Positions 34,507 to 43,940 of a stretch of DNA of 63,897 bases are shown here, piece after piece. The stretch covers positions 1 through 63,897 of the forward strand of contig DWWN01000043.1 of NCBI GenBank assembly GCA_019119685.1. Direction: 5' to 3'. The translations under genes were made by a program, and so were the position numbers. This stretch comes from Candidatus Faecalibacterium faecigallinarum (GTDB taxonomy: Bacteria > Bacillota > Clostridia > Oscillospirales > Ruminococcaceae). Below the pieces are notes generated by a model. The model saw only the letters and a program-made list of their open reading frames with translations, was not told where the DNA came from and ran no database searches. How positions within the stretch are numbered: the first letter of the stretch is position 1; each line of letters opens with the position of its first letter.

Positions 34507-36774
34507 TTAGTGCTTGTAGAAGTTGATGAGGCAGCCGTCCGCCAAAATCTGCCGCTCGTCGCTGGTCAGCGGCGCGATGGACAGGGTGAAGGCGGCGGGC
34601 TGGTCGCCCAGCACATAGGCCGCGATCTCGGACAGGTCGCCGGCCAGGGCCTTGCGGGCGTTCGGGATCAGGATATAGTCCCCCAGGCCGAAGGGGGTGG
34701 GCCCGGCGATCTGGAAGGGCAGCATACCCCAGTTGATGAGGTTGGAGCGGTAGCGCTTGGTCGCGTACTCCACTGCGATGTTGGCCCCCGCGCCCAGCAC
34801 GCGCTGGCAGCTGGCAGCCTGTTCGCGGGCCGAGCCGTCGCCCGGCTTGACCGCAAAGATGGTGGACGCGATCTGGACGTCGTCCCAGGTCAGCGCCTCG
34901 CAGCCGGGCACCGCGCGGATCCTGGCCAGCAGGGCCTCGTCCCCCTTGCCGGCGCGGCGGGCGGCCTCCTCGGCCTGGACCTCTTTCGCGCGGCCCACAT
35001 AGGCGGGGTCCTTGCGGCTGAGGGTGAACTCGGCCAGGCCCAGGGGGTTGGAGCGGTAGGAACTGGTCTCGCCCGAGGGGATCAGCTCGTCGGTGGTGGT
35101 GACGGGGTCGGTGATGTAGGACGCCACCTTTAGCAGCAGGTTATCCCCCAGCGGGGCGATCTCGGGCCAGTCCTTGATGTTGGGGCCCAGCTTGAGCAGG
35201 GCGTCGTAATCCCCGCGGCCAAAGCCCTGGTAAACGCGGGCCTGGTAGCTCGCGTCGTCGAACTCGTAGTCGGGGACGGTGGGGTCGTAGTCGATGGCGG
35301 TGGCCGGAGTCAGGATGCCGCCGTTGGCCGTGGTGGCCGCGATGCTGCGGGCATCCATCAGGGCGACGCCCGCCAGCTGGCCCGCGCCCGGCTTGGAGCC
35401 CTCGCGGCTGGGGAAGTTGCGGGTGGTGTGCCGGATGGACAGCGCCCCGTTGAACGGCACGTCGCCCGCGCCGAAGCACGGCCCGCAGAAGGCGGTGCGG
35501 ATGGTGGCGCCCGAAGCCATCAGGCTGGACAGGGCCCCGGCCTTGTCCAGAGCCATCATGACCGGCTGGCTGGCGGGGTAGACGCTGAGGGAATACTCGT
35601 CGCAGCCGCCGGTGTGGCCCTTGAGGATGGACGCCGCCTCGATGATGCTGTCGTACAGGCCGCCGGCGCAGCCCGCGATGACGCCCTGGTCCACCCGCAG
35701 CTTGCCGTTCTCGATCTTGGAGCACAGGTCCAGCTTGACGTCGGTGCGGCCCACCAGCTTCTGGACGTCCTGCTCGCAGGCGTGGAGGATGTCCTCCAGG
35801 TTGGCGTTCAGCTCCTCGATGGTGTAGGCGTTGGAGGGGTGCATGGGCAGGGCGATCATGGGCCGGATGGACGACAGGTCCACCTTGACCACGCCGTCGT
35901 AGTAGGCCAGGTCGGCCGGGGCCAGGGGCTTGTAGTCCCCCGCGCGGCCGTGGACGGCCAGATACCGCCGGGTGGTCTCGTCCGTCTCCCAGATGGAGGA
36001 CAGGCAGGTGGTCTCGGTGGTCATGGCGTCGATGGCGTTGCGGGTGTCCTGCCGCAGGCTGGCCACGCCGGGGCCGATGAACTCCATCACCTTGTTCTTG
36101 ACATAGCCACTCTTGAACAGCGCGCCCACCAGGGCGATGGCCACGTCGTGGGGGCCGCAGCCCACCGGCAGCGCGCCGGTCAGATAGACCGCCACCACGC
36201 CGGGGCGGGCCACGTCGTAGGTGCGGCCCAGCAGCTGCTTTGCCAGCTCGCCGCCGCCCTCGCCGATGGCCATGGTGCCCAGCGCGCCGTAGCGGGTGTG
36301 AGAGTCGGAGCCCAGGATCATCTTGCCGCAGCCCGCGAACTTCTCCCGCATATACTGGTGGATGACGGCCAGGTGAGGCGGCACGAAGATGCCGCCGTAC
36401 TTTTTGGCCGCCGACAGGCCGAACCGGTGGTCGTCCTCGTTGATGGTGCCGCCCACCGCGCACAGGCTGTTGTGGCAGTTGGTCAAAACGTAAGGCAGGG
36501 GGAACTTTTCCAGCCCCGAAGCCCGCGCCGTCTGGATGATGCCTACGAAGGTGATATCGTGGCTGGCCATCGCGTCAAACTTGATCTTGAGGTTGTCCTC
36601 GTCGCCGCTGGTGTTGTGGTCCTGCAGGATGCCCCATGCGATGGTGCCCTTTTTGGCCCCGGCCACAGCCGCAGCGTCAAAACCCAGGGCTGCCAGCGCC
36701 TCCGGCGCATGGCCGTCCGCCGGGACCCACTGTCCGCGCGCCAGATACGCGCCGGTGCTCGTGCACTCGATCAT
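34507..36774 (-). CDS. Aconitase-family hydratase
   Basis: 755 residues. The [4Fe-4S] aconitase fold is shown by [35 protein letters not shown]-like sequence around residue 270, and the cluster cysteines in [11 protein letters not shown]. The C-terminal swivel domain ([17 protein letters not shown]) is present. It is closest to the YbhJ-like group annotated simply as hydratase, so citrate/isocitrate activity is likely but not certain. No citrate synthase or isocitrate dehydrogenase is nearby. I start at MIECTSTG (ATG 36774) after GAGAGG; an upstream in-frame extension is unlikely. Confidence 0.88.
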   Translation of the reverse strand: MIECTSTGAYLARGQWVPADGHAPEALAALGFDAAAVAGAKKGTIAWGILQDHNTSGDEDNLKIKFDAMASHDITFVGIIQTARASGLEKFPLPYVLTNCHNSLCAVGGTINEDDHRFGLSAAKKYGGIFVPPHLAVIHQYMREKFAGCGKMILGSDSHTRYGALGTMAIGEGGGELAKQLLGRTYDVARPGVVAVYLTGALPVGCGPHDVAIALVGALFKSGYVKNKVMEFIGPGVASLRQDTRNAIDAMTTETTCLSSIWETDETTRRYLAVHGRAGDYKPLAPADLAYYDGVVKVDLSSIRPMIALPMHPSNAYTIEELNANLEDILHACEQDVQKLVGRTDVKLDLCSKIENGKLRVDQGVIAGCAGGLYDSIIEAASILKGHTGGCDEYSLSVYPASQPVMMALDKAGALSSLMASGATIRTAFCGPCFGAGDVPFNGALSIRHTTRNFPSREGSKPGAGQLAGVALMDARSIAATTANGGILTPATAIDYDPTVPDYEFDDASYQARVYQGFGRGDYDALLKLGPNIKDWPEIAPLGDNLLLKVASYITDPVTTTDELIPSGETSSYRSNPLGLAEFTLSRKDPAYVGRAKEVQAEEAARRAGKGDEALLARIRAVPGCEALTWDDVQIASTIFAVKPGDGSAREQAASCQRVLGAGANIAVEYATKRYRSNLINWGMLPFQIAGPTPFGLGDYILIPNARKALAGDLSEIAAYVLGDQPAAFTLSIAPLTSDERQILADGCLINFYKH

Positions 36775-36948
36775 TTCATTCGCCTCTCTCTCAAAATTTT
36801 TACTTTCCACACAAGACCCCGCCCGCATCCGCTGCGTGCCGGCCCCTGATTTTTATAGTATACCACGGTTTTACGAACAGGAAAAGAGGGCGCGGGCAAG
36901 GTTTTTGGGTTCCGCCTTCTCTGTCCCCAAAAACTTTTGCCAAACCGG

Positions 36949-36977
36949 TTGACAAACCCCGCCCGGTCTGCTAGAAT
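36949..36977 (+). promoter_or_regulatory. Promoter of tRNA-Gly
   Basis: TTGACA, 17-bp spacer, TAGAAT, 15 bp before the tRNA. Confidence 0.8.
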
Positions 36978-36992
36978 AATAAAGCACCTTAT

Positions 36993-37068
36993 GCAGGGTT
37001 AGCTCATCCGGTAGAGCGACTGCTTCCCAAGCAGTAGGCGGCGGGTTCGAGTCCCGTATCCTGCTCCA
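36993..37068 (+). tRNA. tRNA-Gly (anticodon CCC)
   Basis: A full cloverleaf of 76 nt with CCA encoded. Acceptor GCAGGGT/ATCCTGC (one G-U), D-arm TAGCTCATCCGGTAGAGC, anticodon arm CTGCTTCCCAAGCAG with anticodon CCC, T-arm GCGGGTTCGAGTCCCGT. CCC reads GGG glycine codons. Confidence 0.95.
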
Positions 37069-37141
37069 TTTCAACAGCCCGTGTGAGCATCCGCTCACAT
37101 GGGTTTTTCTTTTTTGTCTGCCACGAAAGGAGGCGCCGTCC

Positions 37142-37495
37142 ATGCTGGATCTGCCGCGGCTGCTGTTTTTCCAGAATAAAAATTCCTATTCGGCCAGCCA
37201 GGCCGAGATGCGTTACCGCGCCGTGCCCGGCAAGCGCAAAACCGGGGAGGGCGGCGAGGAAGCCGTCCTGACGGTGGACATCTGGCCGGGCCCCTGGACC
37301 ATCGACTACACCGACCCCGCCCTGCGCGCCCAGCAGGTCTTTCCCCTCACCGAGGAGGGCCGTGCCGCGGCCGCAGCCTGGATCAGCGGCACTTACCACA
37401 GCGACCCCGAGCGCTGGCAGTCCGCACCGTCCATCCTGGACTGCGAGCCCTGGACCGCCCCGCCCGCAGAACAGGGAGAGGAGGGCGAAGGATGA
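37142..37495 (+). CDS. Conserved-context hypothetical protein before the dnaD-like gene
   Basis: 117 residues, soluble, no recognised domain. It is acidic at the end (EQGEEGEG), with a central strand-rich part (AVLTVDIWPGPWTIDYTD). AAAGGAGG lies 9 nt before the ATG. Its stop overlaps the next start by 4 bp (ATGA), so it is made with the DnaD-like and DnaC-like proteins and may act with them. Confidence 0.7.
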   Translation: MLDLPRLLFFQNKNSYSASQAEMRYRAVPGKRKTGEGGEEAVLTVDIWPGPWTIDYTDPALRAQQVFPLTEEGRAAAAAWISGTYHSDPERWQSAPSILDCEPWTAPPAEQGEEGEG

Positions 37496-38406
37496 TCTAC
37501 CGCCTGAAACCCCAGCAGGGCGACACCGTCGCGGTACCGCAGCTGGTCTTTGCACGGCTGGGCGCGGCCGAGGAGGCCAGCGTCCGGGTGGCTTTGTATG
37601 TGCTGGCCACCGGCGTCACCGACCCCGACAAGCTCTGCGCCGACTTGAAGCTGCGCAGCCGCATCACCGCCGAGAGCGCCCTGGCCTACTGGGCCGGGGC
37701 CGGCCTGCTGGAACGCTACGACGAGAACGCGGCCCCCGGCGGCGGCGAGCCCGCCCCCACCCCCATGCGCTGGACCGAGATCGCCGCGGCCTCCCGCACC
37801 GACCCCATGATCGCCAGCCTGATCGACTGCGCCCAGACCACCTTCGCGCGGGCTTTGACCCACAGCGAGATGGAAAAGCTGGTGGCGCTCTACCTGCAGG
37901 AGGGCTTCGAGCCCGAGACGGTCATGCTCTGCCTGGCCTACCTGGCCGGCAAGGGCAAGCGGACCATGGGCGCTTTGAGCCACGAGCTGAAAGTCTGGCG
38001 GGCCGAAGGCGTCGAGACCGGCGAGGAGGCGGACGCCCACCTCAAACTGCTGGCCCTGCGGGAAAAGCGGGAGGCCTATGTGGCCAGCCTGCTGGAGACC
38101 GAGCCCGCCGCCCTGACCCTGGGCGGCAAAAAGGCCATCGCCCGCTGGTACGAGGTCTACGGCTACGACGACGCCATGGTCCAGGAAGCCGCCGTCCAGG
38201 CTGGCCCCAAGCGGGACCTGTGGTACTGGAACAGCATCCTCAAGACCTGGAACGCCAAGGGCCTGCGCACCGTGCGGGATGTGCGCGGCCCCGCCCCGGT
38301 GGCCGGGGCCAGCCGGAACATCCGGGTGGACCGCGAGACCCCCAGCGGCAACGATTTCCTGCAGGGGGCGCTGGACCGTCCCCGCCGGCACAAGAGGAAA
38401 GAGTAA
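37492..38406 (+). CDS. DnaD-domain replication protein
   Basis: 304 residues. The N-terminal winged-helix-like part is about residues 15-110 (FARLGAAEEASVRVALYVLA). Two DnaB_2/DnaD-type domains follow: FARALTHSEMEKLVALYLQEG with CLAYLAGKGKRTMGAL, and KAIARWYEVYGYDDAMVQEAA with YWNSILKTWNAKGLRT. The C-terminus is basic (RPRRHKRKE). In Bacillus, DnaD helps load the replicative helicase. It overlaps the upstream gene by 4 bp and precedes the DnaC/DnaI-like loader. Confidence 0.9.
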   Translation: MIYRLKPQQGDTVAVPQLVFARLGAAEEASVRVALYVLATGVTDPDKLCADLKLRSRITAESALAYWAGAGLLERYDENAAPGGGEPAPTPMRWTEIAAASRTDPMIASLIDCAQTTFARALTHSEMEKLVALYLQEGFEPETVMLCLAYLAGKGKRTMGALSHELKVWRAEGVETGEEADAHLKLLALREKREAYVASLLETEPAALTLGGKKAIARWYEVYGYDDAMVQEAAVQAGPKRDLWYWNSILKTWNAKGLRTVRDVRGPAPVAGASRNIRVDRETPSGNDFLQGALDRPRRHKRKE

Positions 38407-38463
38407 CCCAACTCCCCGCCCTTTCCCCGCCGGGGACCTTTACGAAACGAAAGGACAGAGACC

Positions 38464-39444
38464 ATGCGCACACGAAACGAGCTGTATCAGGCGGCCATGC
38501 GGACGGTGTCGGCCCGGCGGCAGATGGCCCGGGCCGCCGCCCAGGATGCCCGCGCCGAAGCCGAAGCCGCCGTGCCGGGCCTGCGGGCCGCTGAGGACGC
38601 CGTCCGCACCTGCGGGGTGCGCTGCGCCCTGGCCGGGGCCCGCGGCGCAGACCGGGCGGCAGCCACCGCCGCCCTGGCCGAGGCCCGCCAGAAGCGGGAC
38701 GCCCTGCTGACCGCCAGCGGGCGGTCTCCCCTGGCACTGGAACCCAAATTCACCTGCCCTCTCTGCCAGGACACCGGCGTTGCGGAGGGCAAGACCTGCC
38801 AGTGCGTCCGCCGGGAGATGCAGCGGCTCCGCCGGGAAGAGATCGAGGCCATGTCCAGCCTGTCTGTGACCAGCTTCGACACCATGAAGCTGGACTACTA
38901 CCCCAACACCCGCGACCCCCAGACCGGCCGCACCGTCCGCCAGTACATGGCCGAGCTGCTGGCCGACCTGCAGGACTACGCCGCCGCGTTCGACCTCGAC
39001 AGCGAAAACCTGATGCTCACCGGCAACGCCGGCCTGGGCAAGACCCACGCCGCCCTGGCGGTGGCGGGCTCCGCCCTCGACAAGGGCTTTGACGTCATCT
39101 ACATTTCCAGCCCCGACTTTTTCAGCCGGGTGGAAACGCTGCATTTCGGCTCCGATCCCGCCGGCGAAAAGGACGCCCTGCTGGAGACCGTCTCCGGGGC
39201 CGACTTGCTGATTTTGGACGACCTGGGCACCGAGTTCAATTCCAGCTTCGTCATCAGCACCCTGTACAGCCTGCTGAATGACCGTCTGGGCCGCCGCCGG
39301 CCCACCATCCTCACCACCAACATCACCGACGGCACCCTGCTGGAAAAGCTCTACACCGAAAAGGTGGCCAGCCGCATCTCCGCCTTCGTCCCCTACCGCT
39401 TTCTGGGCGAGGACATCCGCCTGAAAAAAGCGATGGAGGAGTGA
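38464..39444 (+). CDS. DnaC/DnaI-like helicase loader ATPase
   Basis: 326 residues. The N-terminal 90 residues are helical and Ala/Arg-rich, followed by a zinc-binding CPLCQDTGVAEGKTCQC motif as in DnaI. The AAA+ core has Walker A GNAGLGKTHAAL near residue 187, Walker B LLILDDLGTEF near 248 and the arginine finger region VASRISAFVPYRF. It would load the DnaB-type helicase with the DnaD-like protein upstream. A 57-bp gap with GAAAGGA separates the two. Confidence 0.93.
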   Translation: MRTRNELYQAAMRTVSARRQMARAAAQDARAEAEAAVPGLRAAEDAVRTCGVRCALAGARGADRAAATAALAEARQKRDALLTASGRSPLALEPKFTCPLCQDTGVAEGKTCQCVRREMQRLRREEIEAMSSLSVTSFDTMKLDYYPNTRDPQTGRTVRQYMAELLADLQDYAAAFDLDSENLMLTGNAGLGKTHAALAVAGSALDKGFDVIYISSPDFFSRVETLHFGSDPAGEKDALLETVSGADLLILDDLGTEFNSSFVISTLYSLLNDRLGRRRPTILTTNITDGTLLEKLYTEKVASRISAFVPYRFLGEDIRLKKAMEE

Positions 39445-39447
39445 GCC

Positions 39448-40365
39448 TTACCGCAGGGACAGGCCCAGATACTCTTCTGCTTCCCGGCGGATGATCTCTG
39501 TGTCATCCTGCCTGCCGATCGCTTTGCTAATATAGTACGCCTGGGTATAGGCTTCAGCGCTTTCTGCTTCTTCTCCTAGAAAGTAGCAGCACTCCGCATA
39601 AATTTCGAGACAGCCGCCCAGTACATCATAACTTCCCCACCGGGTGCAGGCTTGTTTGCCTTCCAAGGCGAAATGAGCCCCTTCCCGGTAGTGTCCAGCC
39701 AAATCCAGGGCGCGGGCGTAATCAAAATAAATCATAGGAACCAGACCACCGCCCGACGTGACGGCTTCGTCCAGGTGTTTGTCTATGTATTCCAGCAACT
39801 GGCTGAAAATGCCAGTTGCTTTTTCATGTTCGCCAGAATCCGAATATAGGTTGGCAATCTGCGCAATGATCTTGATTTCATCCACGGTATACAGGCACTT
39901 TTGAAGGTGATCCAGATCAAAGCGCGGGCAAGTGATCCGGATTGCCTCCTCCAGCAGAGCCATTTGTTCTTCCAAGCTGTAACTTCCATCAATGTCTTCC
40001 AACACGGCTTTTGCACGAAGAATAAACTGTCTGGTCAGATGGTCGCCGGGAGACGTCAGCTTTTGCAGCTCAGCCACTTTTGCAAAGCCGAGCGCTGCAT
40101 TCCGGGTCACATTGCAGGCAATGATCTTCCGTTTGAGTCCATCAATGGCCAGTTCTTCCGGAGAACTAAGGATATAGTAGCGGCTGTCCGGCATCCCCAG
40201 CCGCTGCATCAAAGCATCCAGGATTGCCCGTCCTGGCGTCTGTTTGTTGTTTTCAATGCGGGACAAACTGACCGGGTCGCAGATACCGTCGCAGACCTGT
40301 TCCTGCGTCAGCCCCAGATTTTTCCGCCGCTCCCGAATAAAAGAACCGATTCGTATGTTTTCCAC
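39448..40365 (-). CDS. XRE-family regulator with TPR-like domain (Rgg/PlcR-like)
   Basis: 305 residues. IGSFIRERRKNLGLTQEQVCDGICDPVSLSRIENNKQTPG is the N-terminal XRE helix-turn-helix. The remaining 230 residues are helical repeats of the kind that bind signalling peptides in Rgg, PlcR and related proteins. It starts with GTG after AAGGGGAG. It is divergent from a secreted-type S41 protease gene and lower in GC than the replication genes. No pheromone gene is obvious nearby. The stop is four bases from the stop of dnaC. Confidence 0.85.
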   Translation of the reverse strand: MENIRIGSFIRERRKNLGLTQEQVCDGICDPVSLSRIENNKQTPGRAILDALMQRLGMPDSRYYILSSPEELAIDGLKRKIIACNVTRNAALGFAKVAELQKLTSPGDHLTRQFILRAKAVLEDIDGSYSLEEQMALLEEAIRITCPRFDLDHLQKCLYTVDEIKIIAQIANLYSDSGEHEKATGIFSQLLEYIDKHLDEAVTSGGGLVPMIYFDYARALDLAGHYREGAHFALEGKQACTRWGSYDVLGGCLEIYAECCYFLGEEAESAEAYTQAYYISKAIGRQDDTEIIRREAEEYLGLSLR

Positions 40366-40511
40366 TTGCTTTTCTCCCCTTCCTCATCTTGCGCCAGATG
40401 TTATGGCATCGGACAGTGTTTTATGATATATTGGAACCGCTGCCAATCACAGTATAAAACGCCGACACAGATAAAACAAGGATACTGCCGGCGCAAGGAG
40501 GAGTTTGCCCT

Positions 40512-41912
40512 ATGATCAAAACACGATGGGCCGTCAAAGCGTGCAGTCTGGCCCTCTGTCTGTGCCTGGCCGGCTGCACTGCCGCGCCCGACATCCCCCA
40601 ACCCACCCTGGACGAGCTGCTGGCCGAGGTGAACGCCGAACACCAGAGCATCCAGCGGGGCGAACTGGACCCAACGCCCTATCTGCGCACCAGTCTGTCA
40701 CAGGAGGACTGGTCGAAGGCTGCCGAATACACGACTGAAACGTACAGTGACTACGACCCTGACAAGTCTCTGACCCATGATGAAGCTGTGGAGGATGTCA
40801 ACTACCTGTTTGAGGCCTGCTACTATGCCTATGGGCTCTACGATTACTTTGGCGGGCACTCGGCGTTTGATGCCGCGCAGGAGGCTATTTTACAGGTTCT
40901 GGAAGATCAGGACACCGTGACTTGCCAGCAGCTGGAACAGATCATAGCCAGTCACCTAGGCTTTATCAAGGATGGGCATTTCAGCATCAACCAGAACCAT
41001 CCGGCGCCATTTCAAATCCCGTTTTTCTTCCGGCAGACAGCCTTTCTCAAAACAGAGGACGGTTATCAGACCGTAAACGGCAAAGTGGTAGAATCAGTCG
41101 AAAACCACGAGGATTTGGACGAACTGTTCAAGCGCTCCATCTCCAAGCAGGGGCAACTGGTCTATTATCCGGTGCTGCTGAAAGAGGCGCTGTTTGATGG
41201 GCAGTCAGAATTTGAAAAGCACACCTGTGATGAAGAATTGACCGTTCATTATACCGACGGCACCACTGAAACGCTGACAGCTGAACCCTGGAAACAGTAT
41301 TTTGAACATCTGCCCAAGAACAAAAATACAGAACTGCGGCAGACAAAGGGAATCCCTGTCTTCCAGTTCAACAATTTTAACACAGAATATAGAGACGAGA
41401 TCCTGGATGGTGCAGAGCAGCTTAAGGATGCACCCGTTTCCATACTGGATTTGCGTTCCAATACGGGCGGGAACAGCACCATTGGCAACCAGTGGCTGCG
41501 TGCCTACGGAAATACCGAGCGGAGCTTTCCCTCCAACAATGAATCTTTCAGTACGTTGAATGGTAAGTGTACGGGACTATCTCTGCCGGACAAATGGATT
41601 CCTCATGATAACCTGTTGATTCTTCTGTCTGGAAAAGCATCTGCATCATCAGCTGAGGATCTGATTGAGAATGCCTGCAACCTTGAAAATGTTCTGATTG
41701 TTGGAGAGAATACGTTAGGCTGCATGCTGGCCAATGCGGGATACATTGAACTGCCCAACAGCAAATGCAGTGTGACCATGTCAGCATCCAGCGTTTTTCT
41801 TCGCCCGGACAGTGACCCGTTTGAAGAGTTCCGGGGTTTTGAACCGGACATCTGGGTGCCCGCCGACGAGGCGGAGGAATTGGCAGCCAAACTGATCGAG
41901 CGGCTCCTATAA
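40512..41912 (+). CDS. S41-family peptidase lipoprotein
   Basis: 466 residues. The signal peptide ends in the lipobox CLAGC, so it is anchored outside the membrane. The C-terminal half is the tail-specific protease (S41) core: VSILDLRSNTGGNS and the catalytic-serine region LLSGKASASSAEDLIENA, then VGENTLGCMLANAGY. The usual PDZ domain is not clear. AAGGAGG precedes the ATG. It shares an intergenic region with the Rgg-like regulator, which may control it. GC content is lower than average for the window. Confidence 0.85.
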   Translation: MIKTRWAVKACSLALCLCLAGCTAAPDIPQPTLDELLAEVNAEHQSIQRGELDPTPYLRTSLSQEDWSKAAEYTTETYSDYDPDKSLTHDEAVEDVNYLFEACYYAYGLYDYFGGHSAFDAAQEAILQVLEDQDTVTCQQLEQIIASHLGFIKDGHFSINQNHPAPFQIPFFFRQTAFLKTEDGYQTVNGKVVESVENHEDLDELFKRSISKQGQLVYYPVLLKEALFDGQSEFEKHTCDEELTVHYTDGTTETLTAEPWKQYFEHLPKNKNTELRQTKGIPVFQFNNFNTEYRDEILDGAEQLKDAPVSILDLRSNTGGNSTIGNQWLRAYGNTERSFPSNNESFSTLNGKCTGLSLPDKWIPHDNLLILLSGKASASSAEDLIENACNLENVLIVGENTLGCMLANAGYIELPNSKCSVTMSASSVFLRPDSDPFEEFRGFEPDIWVPADEAEELAAKLIERLL

Positions 41913-41918
41913 AAGCAA

Positions 41919-41951
41919 AAGGCCCGGGCGACAAAACCCGGGCCTCTTTTT
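41919..41951. terminator. Terminator between the S41 protease and prfB
   Basis: AGGCCCGGG pairs with CCCGGGCCT and is followed by CTTTTTG; A-rich sequence on the other side lets it act in both directions. Confidence 0.9.
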
Positions 41952-41969
41952 GTTTGGTTTTGTGCGCGG

Positions 41970-43091
41970 TCAGGCGTCCTGCAGCTCGCCGCGGCTGGCG
42001 GCTTTCAGGTAGGCAAAGATGAAGCCGTCCAGATCGCCGTCCATGACGGCGTTGACGTTGCTGGTCTCGTAGCCGGTGCGGTGGTCCTTGACCATGGTGT
42101 AGGGCATAAAGACATAGCTGCGGATCTGGTGGCCCCAGGCGATCTCGTTTTGAACGCCCTTGATGTCCTCGATCTTGTCCATGTGCTGCTGCTGGGCGAT
42201 CTGGTAGAGCTTGGCTTTCAGCATCTGCATGGCGTAGTCGCGGTTCTGGAACTGGCTGCGCTGGGTCTGGCAGCTGACCACGATGCCGGTGGGCTTGTGG
42301 ATCAGGCGGACCGCGCTGGAAGTCTTGTTGATGTGCTGGCCGCCCGCGCCGGAGGAGCGGTAGACCTGCATCTCGATATCCTCGGGGCGGATGTTCACCT
42401 CGATGGTGTTGTCCAGTTCAGGCATGACTTCCAGCGAAGCAAAGCTGGTCTGCCGCCGGGCGTTGGAGTCGAACGGGCTGACCCGCACCAGGCGGTGGAC
42501 GCCGTTCTCGCTCTTGAGCAGGCCGTAGGCGTTGGCGCCCTTGACCATGATGGACGCGCTCTTGATGCCGGCCTCGTCGCCGTCCTGGTAGTCCAGCACT
42601 TCCACGTTCATGCCGTGGTTGGCGGCCCAGCGGGTGTACATCCGGTACAGCATTTCGGCCCAGTCCTGGGCCTCGGTGCCGCCGGTGCCGGCGTGGAAGG
42701 TCAGGATGGCGTTGGAGTGGTCGTACTCGCCGTTCAGCATGGTCATCAGCTGCAGCTCGTCCACGGCCTTGCCCACGGCCTCCACGGCCTGCTCCCCTTC
42801 GGGGATCAGAGAGGGGTCGTTCTCCTCCTCCAGCATCACCAGCATGGTCTGGGCGTCCTCGTAAAGGCCCTGCAGCTTTTCAAAGCGGCCCAGCTTGCCC
42901 TTCAAATCGCCCACTTCGTCAAACACTTTTTTGCTGGCCTCGGCGTCGTCGTAAAAGCCGGGCCGGGTCATGGTGTGCTCCAGCTCCTGCACACGCTTTT
43001 TGCTGGCGTCGATGGCCAGCGCCTCCTCCAGATCCTGGACCGACTTGCCGTATTCGGCCAGCTGGACCTTCAGTTCGTCAATCGTGATCAT
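41970..43091 (-). CDS. prfB: Peptide chain release factor 2
   Basis: 373 residues in one continuous frame. RF2 ends translation at UGA and UAA. The codon-recognition tripeptide SPF is in VRVSPFDSNARRQTS, and the peptidyl-release GGQ is in SSGAGGQHINKTSSAVRL. The programmed +1 frameshift common in prfB, an in-frame UGA near codon 25, is not present. GAGAGGT precedes the ATG. Its promoter overlaps the end of the sugar transferase gene. Confidence 0.97.
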   Translation of the reverse strand: MITIDELKVQLAEYGKSVQDLEEALAIDASKKRVQELEHTMTRPGFYDDAEASKKVFDEVGDLKGKLGRFEKLQGLYEDAQTMLVMLEEENDPSLIPEGEQAVEAVGKAVDELQLMTMLNGEYDHSNAILTFHAGTGGTEAQDWAEMLYRMYTRWAANHGMNVEVLDYQDGDEAGIKSASIMVKGANAYGLLKSENGVHRLVRVSPFDSNARRQTSFASLEVMPELDNTIEVNIRPEDIEMQVYRSSGAGGQHINKTSSAVRLIHKPTGIVVSCQTQRSQFQNRDYAMQMLKAKLYQIAQQQHMDKIEDIKGVQNEIAWGHQIRSYVFMPYTMVKDHRTGYETSNVNAVMDGDLDGFIFAYLKAASRGELQDA

Positions 43092-43137
43092 AGCTACCTC
43101 TCACATCCGTGTCGTGCATTTTATGCGTATCTTATAT

Positions 43138-43166
43138 AGTATACCTGATGGCGCGGACAAAATCAA
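43138..43166 (-). promoter_or_regulatory. Promoter of prfB
   Basis: Minus strand TTGATT, 17-bp spacer, TATACT, overlapping the stop codon of the upstream sugar transferase. Confidence 0.65.
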
Positions 43167-43780
43167 TCCTCGCCTTTCTCGTGGTGCAAAGTGCCGGTGC
43201 CGCCTTCCACCACGCCGTCGTGGCGCACCACCGCGCCAATGGTGCCGAAAAAGCACTTCAAGTCTCCCCACAGGGTGATATTGGCCACGTATTCGCCGTC
43301 CAGCCGCGCCTTCTCGGGGATCTCCAGCTCGTCCCGGCCGTGGATCTGGGCCAGGCCGGTCAGCCCCGGGCGGACGTCGTTGGCGCCGTATTTGTCCCGC
43401 TCGGCCAAAAGGTCGTACTGGTTCCACAGGGCGGGCCGCGGCCCGATCACCGCCATATCCCCCTTCAGGATGTTCCACAGCTGGGGCAGTTCGTCCAGGC
43501 TGGTCTTGCGCAGAAAGCGCCCCACCCGGGTGATATACTGGTCGGGGTCGGCCAGCAGATGGGTGGGCATATCGTGGGGGGTGTCGGCGCGCATGGTGCG
43601 GAACTTGTAGATCTCAAAGTGGGTCTTGTGGATGCCCACCCGCTTCTGCTTGAAAAACACCGGGCCGGGGCTGTCCAGCTTGATGGCCACCGCCAGCCCC
43701 AGCAAAAGCCAGGACAGGCAGACGATGCCCCCCAGCGACAGGATAAAATCCAGCGCCCGCTTGCCGTACTTTTGATACAT
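43163..43780 (-). CDS. Undecaprenyl-phosphate sugar-1-phosphate transferase
   Basis: 205 residues of the WcaJ/PglC-like short type. One N-terminal membrane helix ([20 protein letters not shown]) is followed by the conserved [40 protein letters not shown] and VIGPRPAL, ending with [16 protein letters not shown]. It would start a lipid-linked glycan by moving a sugar phosphate to undecaprenyl phosphate. It is alone, with no glycan cluster next to it. Confidence 0.94.
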   Translation of the reverse strand: MYQKYGKRALDFILSLGGIVCLSWLLLGLAVAIKLDSPGPVFFKQKRVGIHKTHFEIYKFRTMRADTPHDMPTHLLADPDQYITRVGRFLRKTSLDELPQLWNILKGDMAVIGPRPALWNQYDLLAERDKYGANDVRPGLTGLAQIHGRDELEIPEKARLDGEYVANITLWGDLKCFFGTIGAVVRHDGVVEGGTGTLHHEKGED

Positions 43781-43843
43781 AACCTGCGCACCTCTCCCCG
43801 CATGGCGTTTTGCCTTTTGCCTTCAGTATGGGCATACATTTGT

Positions 43844-43872
43844 AGTATAGCACAGTTTATGCAATCCAGCAA
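43844..43872 (-). promoter_or_regulatory. Promoter of the sugar transferase
   Basis: Minus strand TTGCTG, 17-bp spacer, TATACT, about 65 bp before the start codon. Confidence 0.6.
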
Positions 43873-43940
43873 GATTTTGGCAGCAATAAAAACAGGAGGT
43901 CCGAAGGCCCCCTGTCCCGGAAAACGTTCCGCATGGCCGG

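Noticed and set aside
40423-40515. 30-codon frame overlapping the start of the S41 protease, as a possible pheromone or leader peptide
   Set aside because: No ribosome site precedes it, it lacks a secretion signal, and its stop simply overlaps the protease ATG by chance of frame. It is mentioned under the regulator finding only as a possibility.
43000-43091. Programmed frameshift in prfB
   Set aside because: The gene is in one continuous frame from the ATG, and the early region reads without an in-frame TGA.
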